This document shows positions 9,398 through 21,484 of a stretch of DNA of 64,000 nt, piece by piece (positions within the stretch are counted from its first letter, which is position 1; each line of letters opens with the position of its first letter). The notes under the pieces were generated by a model. It did no database searches and had not been told where the DNA came from. It saw nothing but the letters and a program-made list of their open reading frames with translations. The position numbers were made by a program, and so were the translations under genes. This DNA is from STC-113 sp964618565 (GTDB lineage: Bacteria > Patescibacteriota > Gracilibacteria > BD1-5 > UBA2023): contig CAZUBA010000003.1 in NCBI GenBank assembly GCA_964618565.1, forward strand, positions 1-64,000. Direction: 5' to 3'.

Positions 9398-12300
9398 ATG
9401 TCTAGAGAAAGCGCTGAGAACAGAGAGTCCAGCAATCATGTTAAACAAAAAAAAGATGAGAGTGATCTTTTGGCAACTTTGGTTCGAGATTTCGTAGAAG
9501 ATAAAGCAAAAAGGAATGATGTGGAATTTTCCGCATTTTTTGATGAGATTACCACTAAAGATACGAGCAAGCTTGATGAGGATATCTTGAGGCAGATAGA
9601 AAAATTCAAATCCAAAAATGAAAAATTCACAGGCCTGAATGTAGAGGGCATTACTTATTTTGATATCCAAAGAGAAACAATCAAGGCCTGAATAGGCCTT
9701 CAGACAAGAAGGGATGAGCTAGAGCAAGCCATAAAAGATCTTTACATTTTAGGGGTGGCTACTAATGCTGTAAAATTATCAGCCGAAATCAAGAAGCTAT
9801 CTAAGAAAAATCTGGATGACATGCTTGTTTCAGAAGTTGAAAGAAAAGATTTTTTAAAAAAAATCTTCCCAAATGATGTTCCAAAATTAAAAGAAGAGTG
9901 AAAAATATTCGATTTTCTATGACTTGATTTCAATTCTCTATCAGAGACACAAAAGCAAGCTGCAAAGAATTTTTATCATTCTTGATTACAGGACAGGCAT
10001 GCTCTTTTTGAGCTTGTTAATTCAACTGCGAATGTTAATCAGAAAAAGAAGCTCATACAGACATTCATGCCAACCATAACTTTAGCTAAGCTGATTGAAC
10101 TATGAATTATCGATGACAAGAAAGCGAGTGAGATTATATTTGAAAGCCTCAAGAACAAATTTCCAAATATAAAAGAGGAGAAAAGAGGAGAATTTGTGGA
10201 TTATATAAGAAAAGAGGATTTTGTGGTTTCGAGCAGCAGCTTTTTATCAAATCCTGACAATCTGGATAAGATCATTGCTGACAATAAATTTGAATGATTA
10301 TTTGAGGATGTGCAGAAACTGGAACAAAAATCCGAAGAGAAAAAAGAACAATTAAAGCCAAAAAATAAGCTCGAGTTCCTTAAAAGGATAAAAGAATCAG
10401 GTGAATATAACACCTTGGGGAATTTGGAAATCTTTTGAGATGATATAATCTTTGAATGAGTTCATATAAAAGATGGGATAGACAAGAAATTGCATATGAA
10501 AATTGAGAGGATTCATGATAATTGAACGTTGGATATTAAAGAATTGACTCATGAGAGCTGAATAAGAAGAGAGAGTGAAACAAAAGCCCAAAACATAAAC
10601 TACGAGCAATTCGAGAATATCCTTTCATATTTCATATATGCTCCAAATTATTGAAAATTCCTATCAAACCAGGAATTCAAGAAAAAAATAGAGGACTGAG
10701 GACTGCAAGAAATACCCGATGAAAAAACTGTCAATTCTCTGAGCGACCTTTTAAAGAATATTAATATCAAAGATAAGGAATGAGAGAAGTTCTGACTAAA
10801 AATCTGAACTATTTTCACATTTAAATGATGAGATAAAACTGACGATGTAGCAGTTTGCAAAATTCTTCAAATTGACGAGATAAATAAAAAGATAACAATT
10901 ACCAATTGAGCGAAGCCATCATATAGCTTCAGTGAATTCCTTGGATGATTTAGCGCGGAAGAAGGAAAAAGGGTTGCCGTAATCAATTCTACAGAAGATC
11001 TAATCAATTCGTTAAAGGACGATAAAGATGCGAAAGACTGATTTAAAGATCTCGTCTACGATAAGGAGATAAATAAGATTTTACCAAAGAACCAGGAGAA
11101 GAATAAGGAGCATCCTTGAGTAAGATATTTTGTCAATAAAGATAAAAAAGCTCTTAAAATTGAAAAAATTAAATGAAATGAGATTATTGTAAGCATATGA
11201 GAATATACCGAATGAGAGAAAGTCTGAAAAAAATGAGAGAAGATAAAAAATGACAAGTTCTCTTGATCTAAGCCTTTTTCTATGACAAATGAGGTGTTTT
11301 TTGCTTACATGAAAAAACATAAATTATTAGCAAAGATTTATGAAGAAGATGTTAAAATTACAGAATCTGTAAATAAAAAAGAATTGCCACAATGAAGAAG
11401 TGCTTGAAAATGGTTTTTCTGAATGCAGAATTATTTGACCATTTCCATGTGAGTGAAACAATGGTACACATCCATAAAAGATACGCTTAAAGAAAACAAT
11501 GACCTTCAAGCTGCAGAATTTGCTCTAGGCTTATGATTTGCTTTGCCAGATAGCATGAAGAGCGATCTTCAAAGCAGAGTTGAATCCGTGCAAAAGAAAA
11601 AAATGTGAGAAAAAATCACTCAGTTAGAAAATATGAATCCATGACTTGTAATGAAACAAGTTATAAAGATACTTAGAACGTCAAATGCTTATCAGCATGA
11701 ATTGGAAGCGGCGCTGATGTATATCATAAAAAAACATTGAACCCTATACCCTGCTGATCTTTATGAATATAAATGATCGTTTCTTTGGTACAAGAAGCTT
11801 GGCTGAAGAATTTGAGACTCTCTATATACGGAATATTTCAAAGAACAGATACAGAACTGATTACCTGCAAGTGAAGAATGATTGGTAACCGCTCTGCTAT
11901 TTAAGCAAGCTGACATAGAATCAAAATACTATCCGAAAAGAAGAACTACTATAGGCCAAGAGTTTGAAGGAAATTTTTCAACATGAAGAAAAGTGAAAGA
12001 TGCCTGAAAGGAGGACAATAGTTGAAATGTTACCAGAGATTGAAGAGAAGCGTATTGCCTTGAAATGCTTAAAAAATGAAGAATACTCTATGCTATCTGA
12101 GCGCTGGAATCGACATTGGAGAAATGATGAAGCGCAACAGCAAAAAATAAAATTCCTTTTATGATTGCGCTTAGTTGAGTCACAAGGAATTTAAATCAAG
12201 ATGATGCAAAAAAATACGCATGACTTTGACCGAAATATCTTAACCCGATGTTCAGCTGTTGTGAGACTCCTGCAAAAGTTAACCTATTTGAAAAAGTGGT

Positions 12301-13189
12301 TATAAAAATAGCTCAAAAGCTCAATAATACCGATATGGAAAAAGATGTCATGTCAATAAAAAAGATGAAGGAAGATGGGACGGAAGAATTGAAGATTCTC
12401 AATGCCACTGAAGAATTCTGGAAGAAATACTCTTGAATACTCGCCACGAAGCTATTGACAAACGATAATCAGATGTATCTTTGGTCAGAAGAAGATCCTG
12501 ATATAAAAGAATATTTCTTATATGCCAATCTTTCTGCCAGATTCCATAAAAATAATTATACTTGAGATACTGGATGAATCAATGCGGACAGCTGAGTTTA
12601 TGATGATGATAATTCATTTCTTTTCCTTGCCTGATGAGCGCAGAATTATCTTAAGCCTGCCCTTGGGAATCCTTGAAAAAGACCAATGCCATGATGATGA
12701 CCAAAGAAAAATTTTGACAGCCTATTGAAGAATCTGAATAAAATAAAAGATGATAAGAATCTTGATGAAGACCAAAAAAGGAAGATGTTCAAGAAATTCA
12801 ATAAGGAAATTCTAATTTGGCTATATGAAAGCACTACTCTATCAAGAGATGATCTTATGAACCTAGATTGGTGAAAAGAGCTTATCAAGACCTGATTATG
12901 GATTTACACAAGAGAAGAGAGAACTTATTTTGAAACTAAAAATTTGGATGATATCTATCAGAGGAAATTGGATGAGGCCTATAATAAGTACAAATCTTGA
13001 GAAAGTAAAAACTTTGAAAATCTGGAAAAGAAGAAAAATGAAGTAGTAGTGAAAATCGATGATATACTAAACAAGAGAATCTCAAAAAAGGAAGTTCAAA
13101 TGCAGAATAAGAAGAAACAAGAACAGGCCGCGCTTAATAGCTATTTATCCAATCTGGCCAGTGAATCCGATTATGATATTGCTGCCTAA
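9398..13189 (+). CDS. large protein of unknown function (1263 aa)
   Basis: This single open frame of 1263 residues appears only with UGA as Gly; dozens of UGA codons are present. It has no signal peptide and no obvious membrane helix. It is Lys/Glu-rich with several coiled-coil-like stretches, notably at both ends, and an N-terminal 110 residues resembling a charged helical bundle. Mid-protein segments such as GTIFTFKGGDKTDDVAVCKI look like small beta domains repeated at about residues 390, 470 and 600. The part around 830-1100 is richer in aromatic and Cys residues (NPMFSCCETP), and a glycine/proline patch (RPMPGGGPKK) follows. I recognise no family. The ATG at 9398 follows an AT-rich leader. 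It is divergent from clpB and shares its CIRCE region. Its last codons overlap the convergent YggU gene by 4 bp. Confidence 0.85.
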
Positions 13190-13452
13190 GGGCTTATCCT
13201 TATGAGTTTTGTAGTATCCGTTGCTCAGCTTATTATTTCGATGCTAGCTTTTGGCAATCATAATTCAGAAGATATGAAGCGAATGAGTTCCTCATTCGCT
13301 TTTCAATTTTCTGGAACAGCTTTCAGTCTGATTTTAAGGGTTTCATCGTCCATTAAAGCATAAAATTCTGTTTTCGGCTGTCGTGTAGTAACCTTGATTC
13401 TGAGGTAATTTTTTTGACTGATTCCTAGCTTGACATATTCTTTTAATTTCAT
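13186..13452 (-). CDS. YggU/DUF167 family protein
   Basis: This 88-residue protein matches the DUF167/UPF0235 pattern. It has KVTTRQPKTEFYALMDDETLKIRLKAV-like strands, then PENGKANEELIRFISSELGLP, and the closing GATDTTKLIRI. The PxxGKAN motif is the family signature. The family is small, widespread and functionally undefined. The stop codon (UAG) lies within the stop region of the upstream-facing 1263-residue gene, giving a 4-bp convergent overlap. Confidence 0.9.
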
Positions 13453-13585
13453 AAATTATTTACAGAGTAAAAGTATAAAAGATATAAAGACCGGAAAGTT
13501 ATAGTGTTTATAAGGATATTCACAAAATAATCAATGAATTTAATCTTTTAATCTTTAAAATCTTTTAATCTTTTAATCTTTTTAG

Positions 13586-14701
13586 ATGAAAATTTGAATA
13601 GATTGTCGAATGTATTCGACAAATTTTACATGAATCGGAAGATATGTCTACGAATTAGTAACTTATCTTGCAAAAAATGATAAAGAAAATGAATATGTTC
13701 TTTTTTTTAATGAACCTCATTATACGAATTTCAAGTTGCCAAGTCCCAAATGGAAAAAAGTACTGGCGAATACTAGGCATTATACAATCAAAGAGCAGAC
13801 CATATTCCTATTCAGACTGCTTAGAGAAAAATTGGATCTCATGCATTTTACTCATTTCAATGCTCCGATATTATACAAGAAGCCTTTTGTAGTAACGATA
13901 CATGACCTCACCCTGTCTTTCTACCCTGGGAAGAAAATGACCAGATCCTATCATAGGTTCGGCTATAATCTTACAATAAAGACAGTAGTCAAAAATGCTA
14001 TAAAAGTTATCGCCGTTTCTGAACATACAAAAAAAGACATAGTAGAAATACTTAATGTACCGGAAGAGAAAATCAGTGTGATCTATGAAGGAATCAATAA
14101 AGAAGAATTCATAAGGCCATCTCAGGAAGATATAGACAATCAGAAGCTGAAATTCAATATCAAGAATGACTATATCTATTACACTTGAGTATTAAGGGAA
14201 CACAAGAATCTTGTCAGATTGATAAAGGCCTACTCGGAATTAGTTGAAGAATGACTTGATTTGGATCTGCTGATCACCTGAAAGGAAGACTACACATATT
14301 TTGAAGTGCGTGACATGATAATCGCAAAAAAACTGCAATGAAGAATACATCTGCCATGATTTGTCACAAATAAGGAGCTTGTGTGATTTTATGCATGATC
14401 GAAGGCTTTCGTGTTCCCTTCTCTATATGAATGATTCTGATTGCCTATATTGGAAGCAATGGCAACAGGCACCCCCATTACATGTTCAAATATATCTTCT
14501 ATACCTGAAATAGCTTGAGAAAATTGAGCCATCTTCTTTAATCCCATGAGCATAGAAAGCATAAAACAATGAATTAAAACCGTTCTTGATGATAAGTCTA
14601 CACGAGAAAAACTTATTAAAAATTGATACAAAAGAATTGAAGATTTCAAATGGGAAAATATGGGAAAAGAAATAATGGAACTATATAAAAATATAAAATA
14701 A
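13586..14701 (+). CDS. GT4-family glycosyltransferase
   Basis: This 371-residue GT-B glycosyltransferase has an N-terminal glycine loop (MKIGIDCRMYSTNFTGIGRY) and a FVVTIHDLTLSFYP acceptor-side strand. The inter-domain VIAVSEHTKKDI is followed by the donor-side signature FVFPSLYEGFGLPILEAMA, whose E-x7-E carries the nucleotide-sugar contacts. Such enzymes usually transfer mannose, rhamnose or glucose to surface glycans; the donor is not readable. The first and second glycines and the EGFG glycine use UGA. The gene follows a short T-rich repeat (ATCTTTTAATCTTTT, about 13540-13582) and is 64 bp upstream of a membrane acyltransferase-like gene. The pair may act on one surface polysaccharide. Confidence 0.93.
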
Positions 14702-14765
14702 AATTTCATCAAAAATATGCACTTAAAGAAGCTTACTTAATTAAAAAAATAATATAAAACACTAA

Positions 14766-15932
14766 ATGACCAACTTATTCTCTCCAAAAAGGAATTTTTA
14801 TATTTCTTATACAAAATGACTCGCTCTGATCTATATGATAATCATCCATCTTTTGGATTGGTCTGAATTTCAGCTTGGGTTGACGTCTAGCCTTCTTAAA
14901 GAGGTACTGCATACCAGCTTGATTTTTTTTGTCGCTTTGACTGGAGCAAATATAATCCAGGCATATTGAAATTATGACAATTTAAAGAAGCCCATAAAGA
15001 AGCTTTATAAGAGGATATTGATTTTAACTTTGATATATTTTGCTTATAATTTGATCAAATTTATGATATTTGATTTTTCCACTTCCGCATTTTATCAGCA
15101 GTTCATGGAAAAATGATATTTCAATATCTGATGATTATTGACATTCAGATCATTCACCTCACCTATTACCGTGCTTGTCATGGATTCGATGTTTTTGGCT
15201 TTATCACCGATTTTATTATATCTTAATAAAAATTCAAAACATAAGAAATGAATACTCATATGAGTTATTGTGGCTCTTCTTGTAATAAATTATTGAATAG
15301 TGATTCCGAATTACATTCCATTTAATCCTATCAATCCTTACTTTCCAATAAATCAGAATCCTGTACTAGATTTCTTGTATGCAAATAATTATGTTTTATT
15401 CCCAGTAGCGCTTTGGGCCATTCCTTATCTTATATGAAGCCTGCTTGCAATGTATTGATTTGAAAAGAAAATGCATCAGGCGACACTACTTTTTGCAACA
15501 ATTACGATTATCTTAGGTTCCATGAAGTTTTTCAATAATGAATCTCTATTATTGAATCCTTATATTTTCCCGCTTCAGCCTTATTATATTTTCGTCTGCT
15601 TCTTTGCCCTTTTTGTTTTCATAAGGATATTTATGTGGCTGGAGAAAGTGAAATCCCGCAAAATCCATGCAACTTTATCGGTAATGAGATTCCTTTGAGA
15701 TAATAGCCTATACGTATATATTTATCACTGGATGGTAATTGATATATCAATAAGGATATTCTTCCCTTATTTAAAAACTATGTGGCTTGTGATGTCGCTT
15801 TATCTATTCTTTCAAATATATCTGAATCGCCAAACCATTGCTCAGTATTATGAATATTGATATAAATCCTGACATTATAGGGCTAAAAAATCAGTAATAG
15901 AAAAATATAACCTTGAACTTCAAGAAGACTAG
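14766..15932 (+). CDS. polytopic membrane protein, acyltransferase-3/OpgC-like
   Basis: This 388-residue protein has about ten hydrophobic helices. The first holds a histidine in a helix (LALIYMIIIHLLDW), and a late helix has YVYIYHWMVIDISIR. Both features fit membrane acyltransferases of the acyltransferase-3/OpgC/heparan-acetyltransferase type, which O-acylate surface glycans. There is no cleavable signal peptide. It directly follows the glycosyltransferase gene, which supports a role in modifying the same glycan. The family call rests on topology and two histidines only. It ends with UAG. Confidence 0.65.
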
Positions 15933-15997
15933 GCATTAGTTTGACATATTTAATTAATTACCTATAATAAATAGCATTAATTATAATTTTAAAGAAT

Positions 15998-16723
15998 ATG
16001 TCACCGATAACTAGAAATGAGGATTCTGAATATCCTCTTAATCAGGAGCAGAAAAATCAGGAAAAGCCAATGCCTAAGGAAGTTGGCGAAATACTTGTCT
16101 CCACATCTCAAAAAGCGGAGTGAGTCATGGATTGAACTCATGTTCCAGATGAGGACATTGAGGTCAAAAGAAACGCACTGATGGAACAGCTGGACCGATT
16201 ATCAAGCCAGCTTGCAGAAGGCTTAGAAAAATACGAAGTGATGTTTTGAGAACAATTCGCCTATATAGATGCAGCAATCATGAACGTGGAATATGCAGGA
16301 CCAGATGAGCTTCAAAATTTGAATTCAGATAATATCGAGGTCAGTTCTTTATTCTGATGATTTGATCCAAAAAATATTTGAGATACAAAACTGTATATTG
16401 ACCTTTTGAAAAAATTAAAAGAACAGAAAGATGTACAAATCCAGGCTCATCTATTAGGATTTATCGAACTTCTTAGTGTTTATGTTTTGAATAAAGATGC
16501 AAACAGGATAAATTTTGAAGCAGATGAGTTCAAAAAAATAGTATTTGACAATCCTAAAATAAATCCGAACTATCAGATTCTCTTGATTAGAATCTTTGAA
16601 TTGATGGAGAGACAGACAAGCATGATGGTAGCTGCATCTGAGAAATTGCACTCAAATTTTTGAAATGAATTGACACACGAACAAAGATCAGATGCACAAG
16701 ATATAGCAAAATTATTTGAATAA
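15998..16723 (+). CDS. hypothetical protein, acidic and helical
   Basis: This 241-residue protein has an N-terminal disordered, Glu/Gln-rich segment (first 40 residues) and then predicted helices (LMEQLDRLSSQLAEGLEKYE; YQILLIRIFELMERQTSMM). No signal peptide, membrane segment or family motif is seen. It is 14 bp upstream of another small helical protein gene and probably co-transcribed with it, both ending at the terminator near 17170. Confidence 0.72.
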
Positions 16724-16737
16724 AGCCTAACAAAAAA

Positions 16738-17139
16738 ATGGATAAGATATCATATGGCCCCGTCCTCGATAATCTGAAAAAAGATTTTTCTATGATAATC
16801 TATGCTTATTCTCTTGCCATAGACAATTATATAACATATATTTCCGAGTGAACGTCTGCGGATATTATTACCTGTGAGAACAATATTTTCCATTTCCTTA
16901 CGACTAATATTGATTTGGGGTTGGAATTATGAGAACATCTGATTAGGACTATGGATAATATCATTGAAAGCTATGAGAAAGATTTTGAATCGTATAAGAT
17001 TTGCAATAAGATTTTCAGCAATCTGAAAAAAAATCTTTTGAATAAACTGATCGAACTTAAAAATAGGACGAATTGAACAATTGAAGTTTCTCAAGGATCA
17101 GTCAAGGCAAAAGTCTCTTGAACATTAAGCTCCTTGTAA
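16738..17139 (+). CDS. hypothetical small helical protein
   Basis: This 133-residue protein is mostly helical, with a four-helix-bundle-like heptad pattern (NLKKDFSMIIYAYSLAIDNY; HLIRTMDNIIESYEKDFESY). It ends in a short Gly/Ser-rich tail. I do not recognise it. Its ATG is 14 bp after the stop of the preceding hypothetical, suggesting an operon of two. Confidence 0.7.
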
Positions 17140-17156
17140 TTTATTTTAAAATCATA

Positions 17157-17185
17157 AAAAAACGGCCTTAAGGCCGTTTTTTTTA
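17157..17185. terminator. bidirectional terminator
   Basis: AACGGCC-TTAA-GGCCGTT hairpin with A- and T-runs on its two sides, between convergent genes. Confidence 0.9.
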
Positions 17186-17204
17186 TGATTTATAAGAAAT
17201 TTGA

Positions 17205-17774
17205 CTATGAATTCAATAGGATTGAAGTCCGGAAGCATGTTGCCTCCAAAGTGCTTTCCACTGGAAAATCTGAACTCTGATTGTGGTCATAGGGAATAGA
17301 CAGATCAAGATATGAGGATTGCTGCAGATCGTTTATTATCGTGGAGCGCTCATTATATTCAGAATCTATTCACACAATGAGCCTCCCAGAATGAGTCACC
17401 ATGATTTGTCAGAGTTCGATGTGAGTTATCGCTCAGTATGACTTTTTCTGGATTCCATTTTTTTCCCCAAGAGGATTATCTTGTTTCCCAAGCCAAAATA
17501 AGACTACTCATTTTTGGATGGCTTGGCGAAGATAATACTGTTCCCAATTCCTTTGCCGGCTGAAGAAATCCTCATTTCATTCGGTGTGAAGTTTTGCATT
17601 ATCAACCCTATCAGGACTTGCAAATACCAATTTTTTTCACGGCGATAATTCTTCTATGATTTCCATTGCAGTCTTTCGCCAATCAGATATTCAGCGGATA
17701 GGTCAAGCTAGAAATACTAGTTGTTCATCGGCAGCTATTTCTTGTATTTCCACAGGATGGATTGATTTGCTCAT
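17205..17774 (-). CDS. nucleoside 2-deoxyribosyltransferase-like protein
   Basis: This 189-residue protein starts a Rossmann-like fold with LVFLAGPIRGISDWRKTAMEI. That is the AGPI-x-G pattern of nucleoside 2-deoxyribosyltransferases and related nucleotide N-hydrolases. A Trp-rich segment (QRNWEQYYLRQAIQKG) and a late GAITHIELGQIM helix fit the family's acid/base region. Members cleave or exchange the N-glycosidic bond of (deoxy)nucleosides in salvage. It is 11 bp downstream of the radical SAM gene and probably co-transcribed. The substrate cannot be read. Confidence 0.75.
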
Positions 17775-17785
17775 ATAGAGATTGA

Positions 17786-19711
17786 TTATTTTTTGTAATT
17801 ATATCTGAAAAACGGAAAATGCCAGAAAGTTTTTATGCCATGGCCACGAGAGTGTCAAAGTTCTTTGAATTCTAATAAATTCTCCTCAATCAATCCGAAA
17901 AGCTCATCGAATTTCTCAGTTCTATATCCAGGATTGATTCCTATTATGTAGTTTTCCCTAATTTTCATGAACTCCAAATATCTGAATGTGAAATCAAGAA
18001 GCTTATCAAGTTCTTTTCTTATTTTTTCTCTTTTCCCCTTATAGAATAGCAGCTTGATCGAATTATGTTCCTTGACCAATTCCCTAAGCTCCCAGTAATG
18101 CCAAACCATAAAATAATAGAATATGTTTTCGTCTTTATTCTCATCTTCTATGGAATTAAAGAAATCAAGGAAGGCGGAAAAGAAGAATTGGCTTCAGGTA
18201 TTCTTCAGGAAAACATAGCAATCCAAATATCTTGAATTCAAGTATAGGTGTCACCAGGTATTGAAATCCAGCAGAGGAATGTCGGCTGTTTCATATTCAG
18301 GAATATAGAATCACCTGTGGTCTCTCTCGATTTGAGTATTGAAGTGGGCGACAAGAGGAAAGGCTCACATCGGCACATTCTTGTACTTGGTCGCAAATTC
18401 GAATTTTTCCTTGTAATCCTCCAATTTCATATTCGGGTGCATGATCAGATTGAAGATGCAGCCCACTCTTTTGCCTTCATATCTTTTATGAAAATCACTG
18501 AGAGCCTTGAATCAGGATTCATATTTCTCTTCTTTTGCAATATTCGATCAGATAGTCCTTCATAGGAATTCTCAATCATCTTTAGCATGAAGCGCATCGA
18601 TTCAGAAACGAATAAATATTTCCAGATTCGGCCATTTCTCTAGCATATCATCTATGAGCTTCACTGTCTTTTCATAAATTTTCGGATTTGCCATTCACAT
18701 GAAATCTCAGAAAAAATTTACATTAGCACCCTTCGAGAGATCGAGGCTCATGAGGAACTTGGTGAATTTATCGATATATTGCATAGGATTAGGATTATTT
18801 ATCCTTAGCGATATTTCTGTTTCTTCAATCAAAGAGAGATATCTGTTGCAATCCGCAATAGAATCTTCTAAATCCTTCTCGCTCAATGGTGTCGGCTTAT
18901 GGAGATATGTTGCGCAATAAGAGCAATTATTGAGGCATGGGTTATTCCTTATAGAGAAATGCATTGCCTTGTTCAGACGACTGTAGTATGATGAAGTTTT
19001 GATATCTTCTCATGGCCTTACTTCAATCATCTCATCTTTCTGATATTCGAAGACGAGATTCTGAGGGAAATTCCTTTCTGTTTTCAGTCTAAGAAGTCAA
19101 TTTTCATCCCTGTAGAAAACATCGCTTTTTGATATATCTCAGAAGAAATCTATAAATTCAGAAGCTCATCATATGTTCACAATATCCATTCAATAACCGA
19201 ATATCTTATCCAAGAAAGTCTTTTCCGGTATGGTCCTGAAATCTGTTCATCCTATGATGCATATCAATTTAGGGTATTTCGCTTTCATCTCTTTTATTAT
19301 CTTAGAGAATCTTGGAAGCTCTCAGTAGGCTCATATAAAGGAGAATCCCAAAATCGGCGACATTCATTCTGAGGCAGCATTTTCGCAAAAATTCTCAAGC
19401 TTTTTCCTATAAAGCCCATATATGACTTCAGGGTCATCTCAGTCCGGATCCAGAATTATAGGATAATCGCATTCTGCAAGTCACAATGTCTTATCTTCTC
19501 ATTTCTTTCTTTTCGCATCAAGCGCCTCCATGATACTCTTGGTGACCAAGCTTCATAACTCTAGGACGCATATTTCATTTCACTCTGCATCTTCGCTGTG
19601 GCATAAGATATTATGGATATCAATAGCATATTTTTGTACGGCAATAACAGTCTCTGGTCAAGATAATGGCTGGTTTGCATTTATTTCCGAATTACTAACA
19701 GATTTTTCCAT
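17786..19711 (-). CDS. B12-binding-like radical SAM protein
   Basis: This 641-residue protein has an N-terminal cobalamin-binding-like Rossmann segment (PILGFSFIGAYG, then LICIIGGTDFRTIPEKTF). The classical DxHxxG cobalamin ligand motif is not evident. The radical SAM [4Fe-4S] motif is CLNNCSYC, near residue 255, in the CX3CX2C form. A TIM-barrel and a helical C-terminal domain follow. Such proteins generate a 5'-deoxyadenosyl radical for methylation, ring formation or cofactor chemistry; the substrate is unknown. It probably shares a transcript with the deoxyribosyltransferase-like gene behind it. The frame is uninterrupted across about 25 UGA codons. Confidence 0.85.
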
Positions 19712-19805
19712 GAAATTTTGAAACAATATTCTGAAAGACAATATAATAGTCTATTGATAAATGTCAAAATTATGTTGTGATATAGGAAGCATCTTTTAAT
19801 GATTT

Positions 19806-21158
19806 CTATAATTCATAAGCTCAGGCAGCACTGTTTAACTTTTTAAATATTTCAATGCAAATAGCATCAAAATCAATAGTCTGATTTTGCTTGCTTTTTA
19901 AATCTTTTAGTATTACTGAGTTTGTCCTCTCTTCTTCAGTTCCAGCAAATATTCAAAATAATATTTTTTTTGATTCTGCGTAGCTAAATTGTTTTGCTAA
20001 TTTCTCATTGCCATAATAAACATCGGTTGATATTCATGATTCTCTCAGCTTTTTGGCTATCTTATCAATATAATAAGTAGAATTTCATGGGACATTGAAA
20101 ATCATCGCCTGAGCGAGAGGGATTTCTGTATTTATAAGATTATTGTCTTTAAACCTTGAGAAAAGCCTTGTAAGTCAAATTGATCAGCCTACTCATCAAT
20201 AATTTTTCTTATCTGAAACAACTTTCATTCAAGATATTTCTCTTATTGAATTTACAAGATTATCGTAGCTTCATCCGCTGCAAATGCTTCAAAATTCAGG
20301 ATAATCGACAAGAAATGTTTCAAAGACCGTTCAGGTGTAATAATCAAGTCATCTTGTTATAAATGGATCAAATTTTACATTTACTCATTTATTTTTCAGT
20401 GAATCAATAAGTAAAAACGTTTCTTTGAATGAATTAATGATATTTTCGCTTTCTATTTCCCGTATTTCTCAAGTTTCTAGAATATCCAATAATATTTTTC
20501 AAGAACAGGTGATATCTTTTAACCTGTCCATAAATTCGTCTTTTGAGATTTTATAATAATCATCCAAGAGCCTATAAAATAAATCCTTGTCTTTTCATTT
20601 AATTTTAAAATATTCGCTTATTGAATCAAGGAATTTTTTATTGTTTACACGGATTTCAAACTTCTTACCTATCCTCAGTTTGTTAAAAATATTTTTAAGT
20701 GTCATATCAAGGGTTTCTATGATTTCGATATCGTAATTTAAGCTTAAATCAGTTCAGATTATATCAATATCACATTGTGTGAATTCTTTGAATCTTCATT
20801 TTTGCTGCCTTTCTCATCTCCAAACTTTCTGTATTTGATATCTTTTAAAAGGAAACTGAATGCTATCTTCATTTTGCACTATATATCTAGCAAGCGGAAC
20901 TGTAAGATCGAATCTTAGGGAATAGTTTTTCAGGTCTTCGGCTCACTGTTTCAGTCAATACAATCAAAAAATCTGTTTTGAGACTTCTTCTCATCATTTT
21001 GCAATCAACACTTCATTATATTCAATTGCTGGAGTCTCTATATTAAAATATCAATAAGTTTCATATGTTTCCCTGATGATATCTTTTATTTGATTTTCAA
21101 TTGCTTGATCCAAGGGGCTAAGCTCAGGAAATCATCCTGGCAATAAATTCTTTTTCAT
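19806..21158 (-). CDS. hisS: histidyl-tRNA synthetase
   Basis: This 450-residue class II synthetase has motif 2 in VWRGERQQKGRFKEFTQCD and the histidine-A signature PFITRGLDYYTGTVFE. The C-terminal region holds an anticodon-binding domain (GISTDVYYGNEKLAKQFSYA). Motif 1 lies in the N-terminal FRETYETYGYFNIETPAIE region. It charges tRNA-His in the cytosol. The start ATG is preceded by AATTAAAAAATATAAT, nearly the same context as the leader peptide 304 bp upstream. The 5' leader carries a histidine-coding minicistron, an antiterminator pairing and a terminator, so expression is probably controlled by charged tRNA-His. Confidence 0.96.
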
Positions 21159-21228
21159 ATTATATTTTTTAATTAATTTATAAAATAATCGTCCATTATC
21201 GAGGTCAGGTTTTTAAAAAAAGTTACAT

Positions 21229-21297
21229 TTAATATCACTCCTGCCAATGTGATAGGAAGTGATGCCAGATATTCATATAAAGTCTCTTTTTCTTCAT
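21229..21297 (-). CDS. second possible leader peptide of hisS
   Basis: A 22-residue minicistron, MKKKRLYMNIWHHFLSHWQEGY, lies between the attenuator terminator and hisS. It again has a cluster of three His codons (WHHFLSHW). Those codons fall within the 5' arm and loop of a hairpin (21254-21263 with 21234-21242). A T7 run follows only about 12 nt later, so it is not a canonical terminator. It may be a second regulatory step or a coincidence. Confidence 0.35.
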
Positions 21298-21324
21298 TTT
21301 CAAATTATCATTATTAAAAGAAAA

Positions 21325-21369
21325 TTAAAAAAATCCCCAATTAAAGGAATTTAACCCTCTTGGAGATTT
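21325..21369 (-). terminator. hisS attenuator terminator
   Basis: On the minus strand AAATCTCCAA (21360-21369) pairs with TTGGGGATTT (21331-21340) and is followed by a T-run. It lies between the leader peptide stop codon and hisS. Its 5' arm can instead pair with leader sequence at 21413-21419. Confidence 0.8.
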
Positions 21370-21419
21370 GATTTTGTTTTTAAGAAGAATTTCTTACTTT
21401 GCCAAAATATCACTCCAAG
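21359..21419 (-). promoter_or_regulatory. antiterminator pairing in the hisS leader
   Basis: CTTGGAG at 21413-21419, just 3' of the leader's His codons, is perfectly complementary to CTCCAAG at 21359-21365, which is part of the terminator's 5' arm. Pairing extends through GAT-(A)-TTTTG (21403-21411) with CAAAATC (21370-21376). This structure and the terminator are mutually exclusive, as attenuation requires. Confidence 0.7.
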
Positions 21420-21462
21420 CGGAATGATTATGATGAGAAGATGTAAGAATTAATTGTTGCAT
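21394..21462 (-). CDS. his leader peptide of hisS
   Basis: This 22-residue minicistron reads MQQLILTSSHHNHSAWSDIL then AK, with His codons CAT CAT AAT CAT in the middle. A sigma70-type promoter lies 22 nt upstream of the ATG. Translation context (AATTAAAAAATATATG) matches that of hisS. A ribosome stalled at the His codons would leave the next seven bases free to form the antiterminator. A ribosome reaching the UAA would cover them and allow termination. This is the logic of the his and phe leader attenuators of Proteobacteria. Confidence 0.7.
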   Translation of the reverse strand: MQQLILTSSHHNHSAWSDILAK

Positions 21463-21484
21463 ATATTTTTTAATTACTGAGGAA

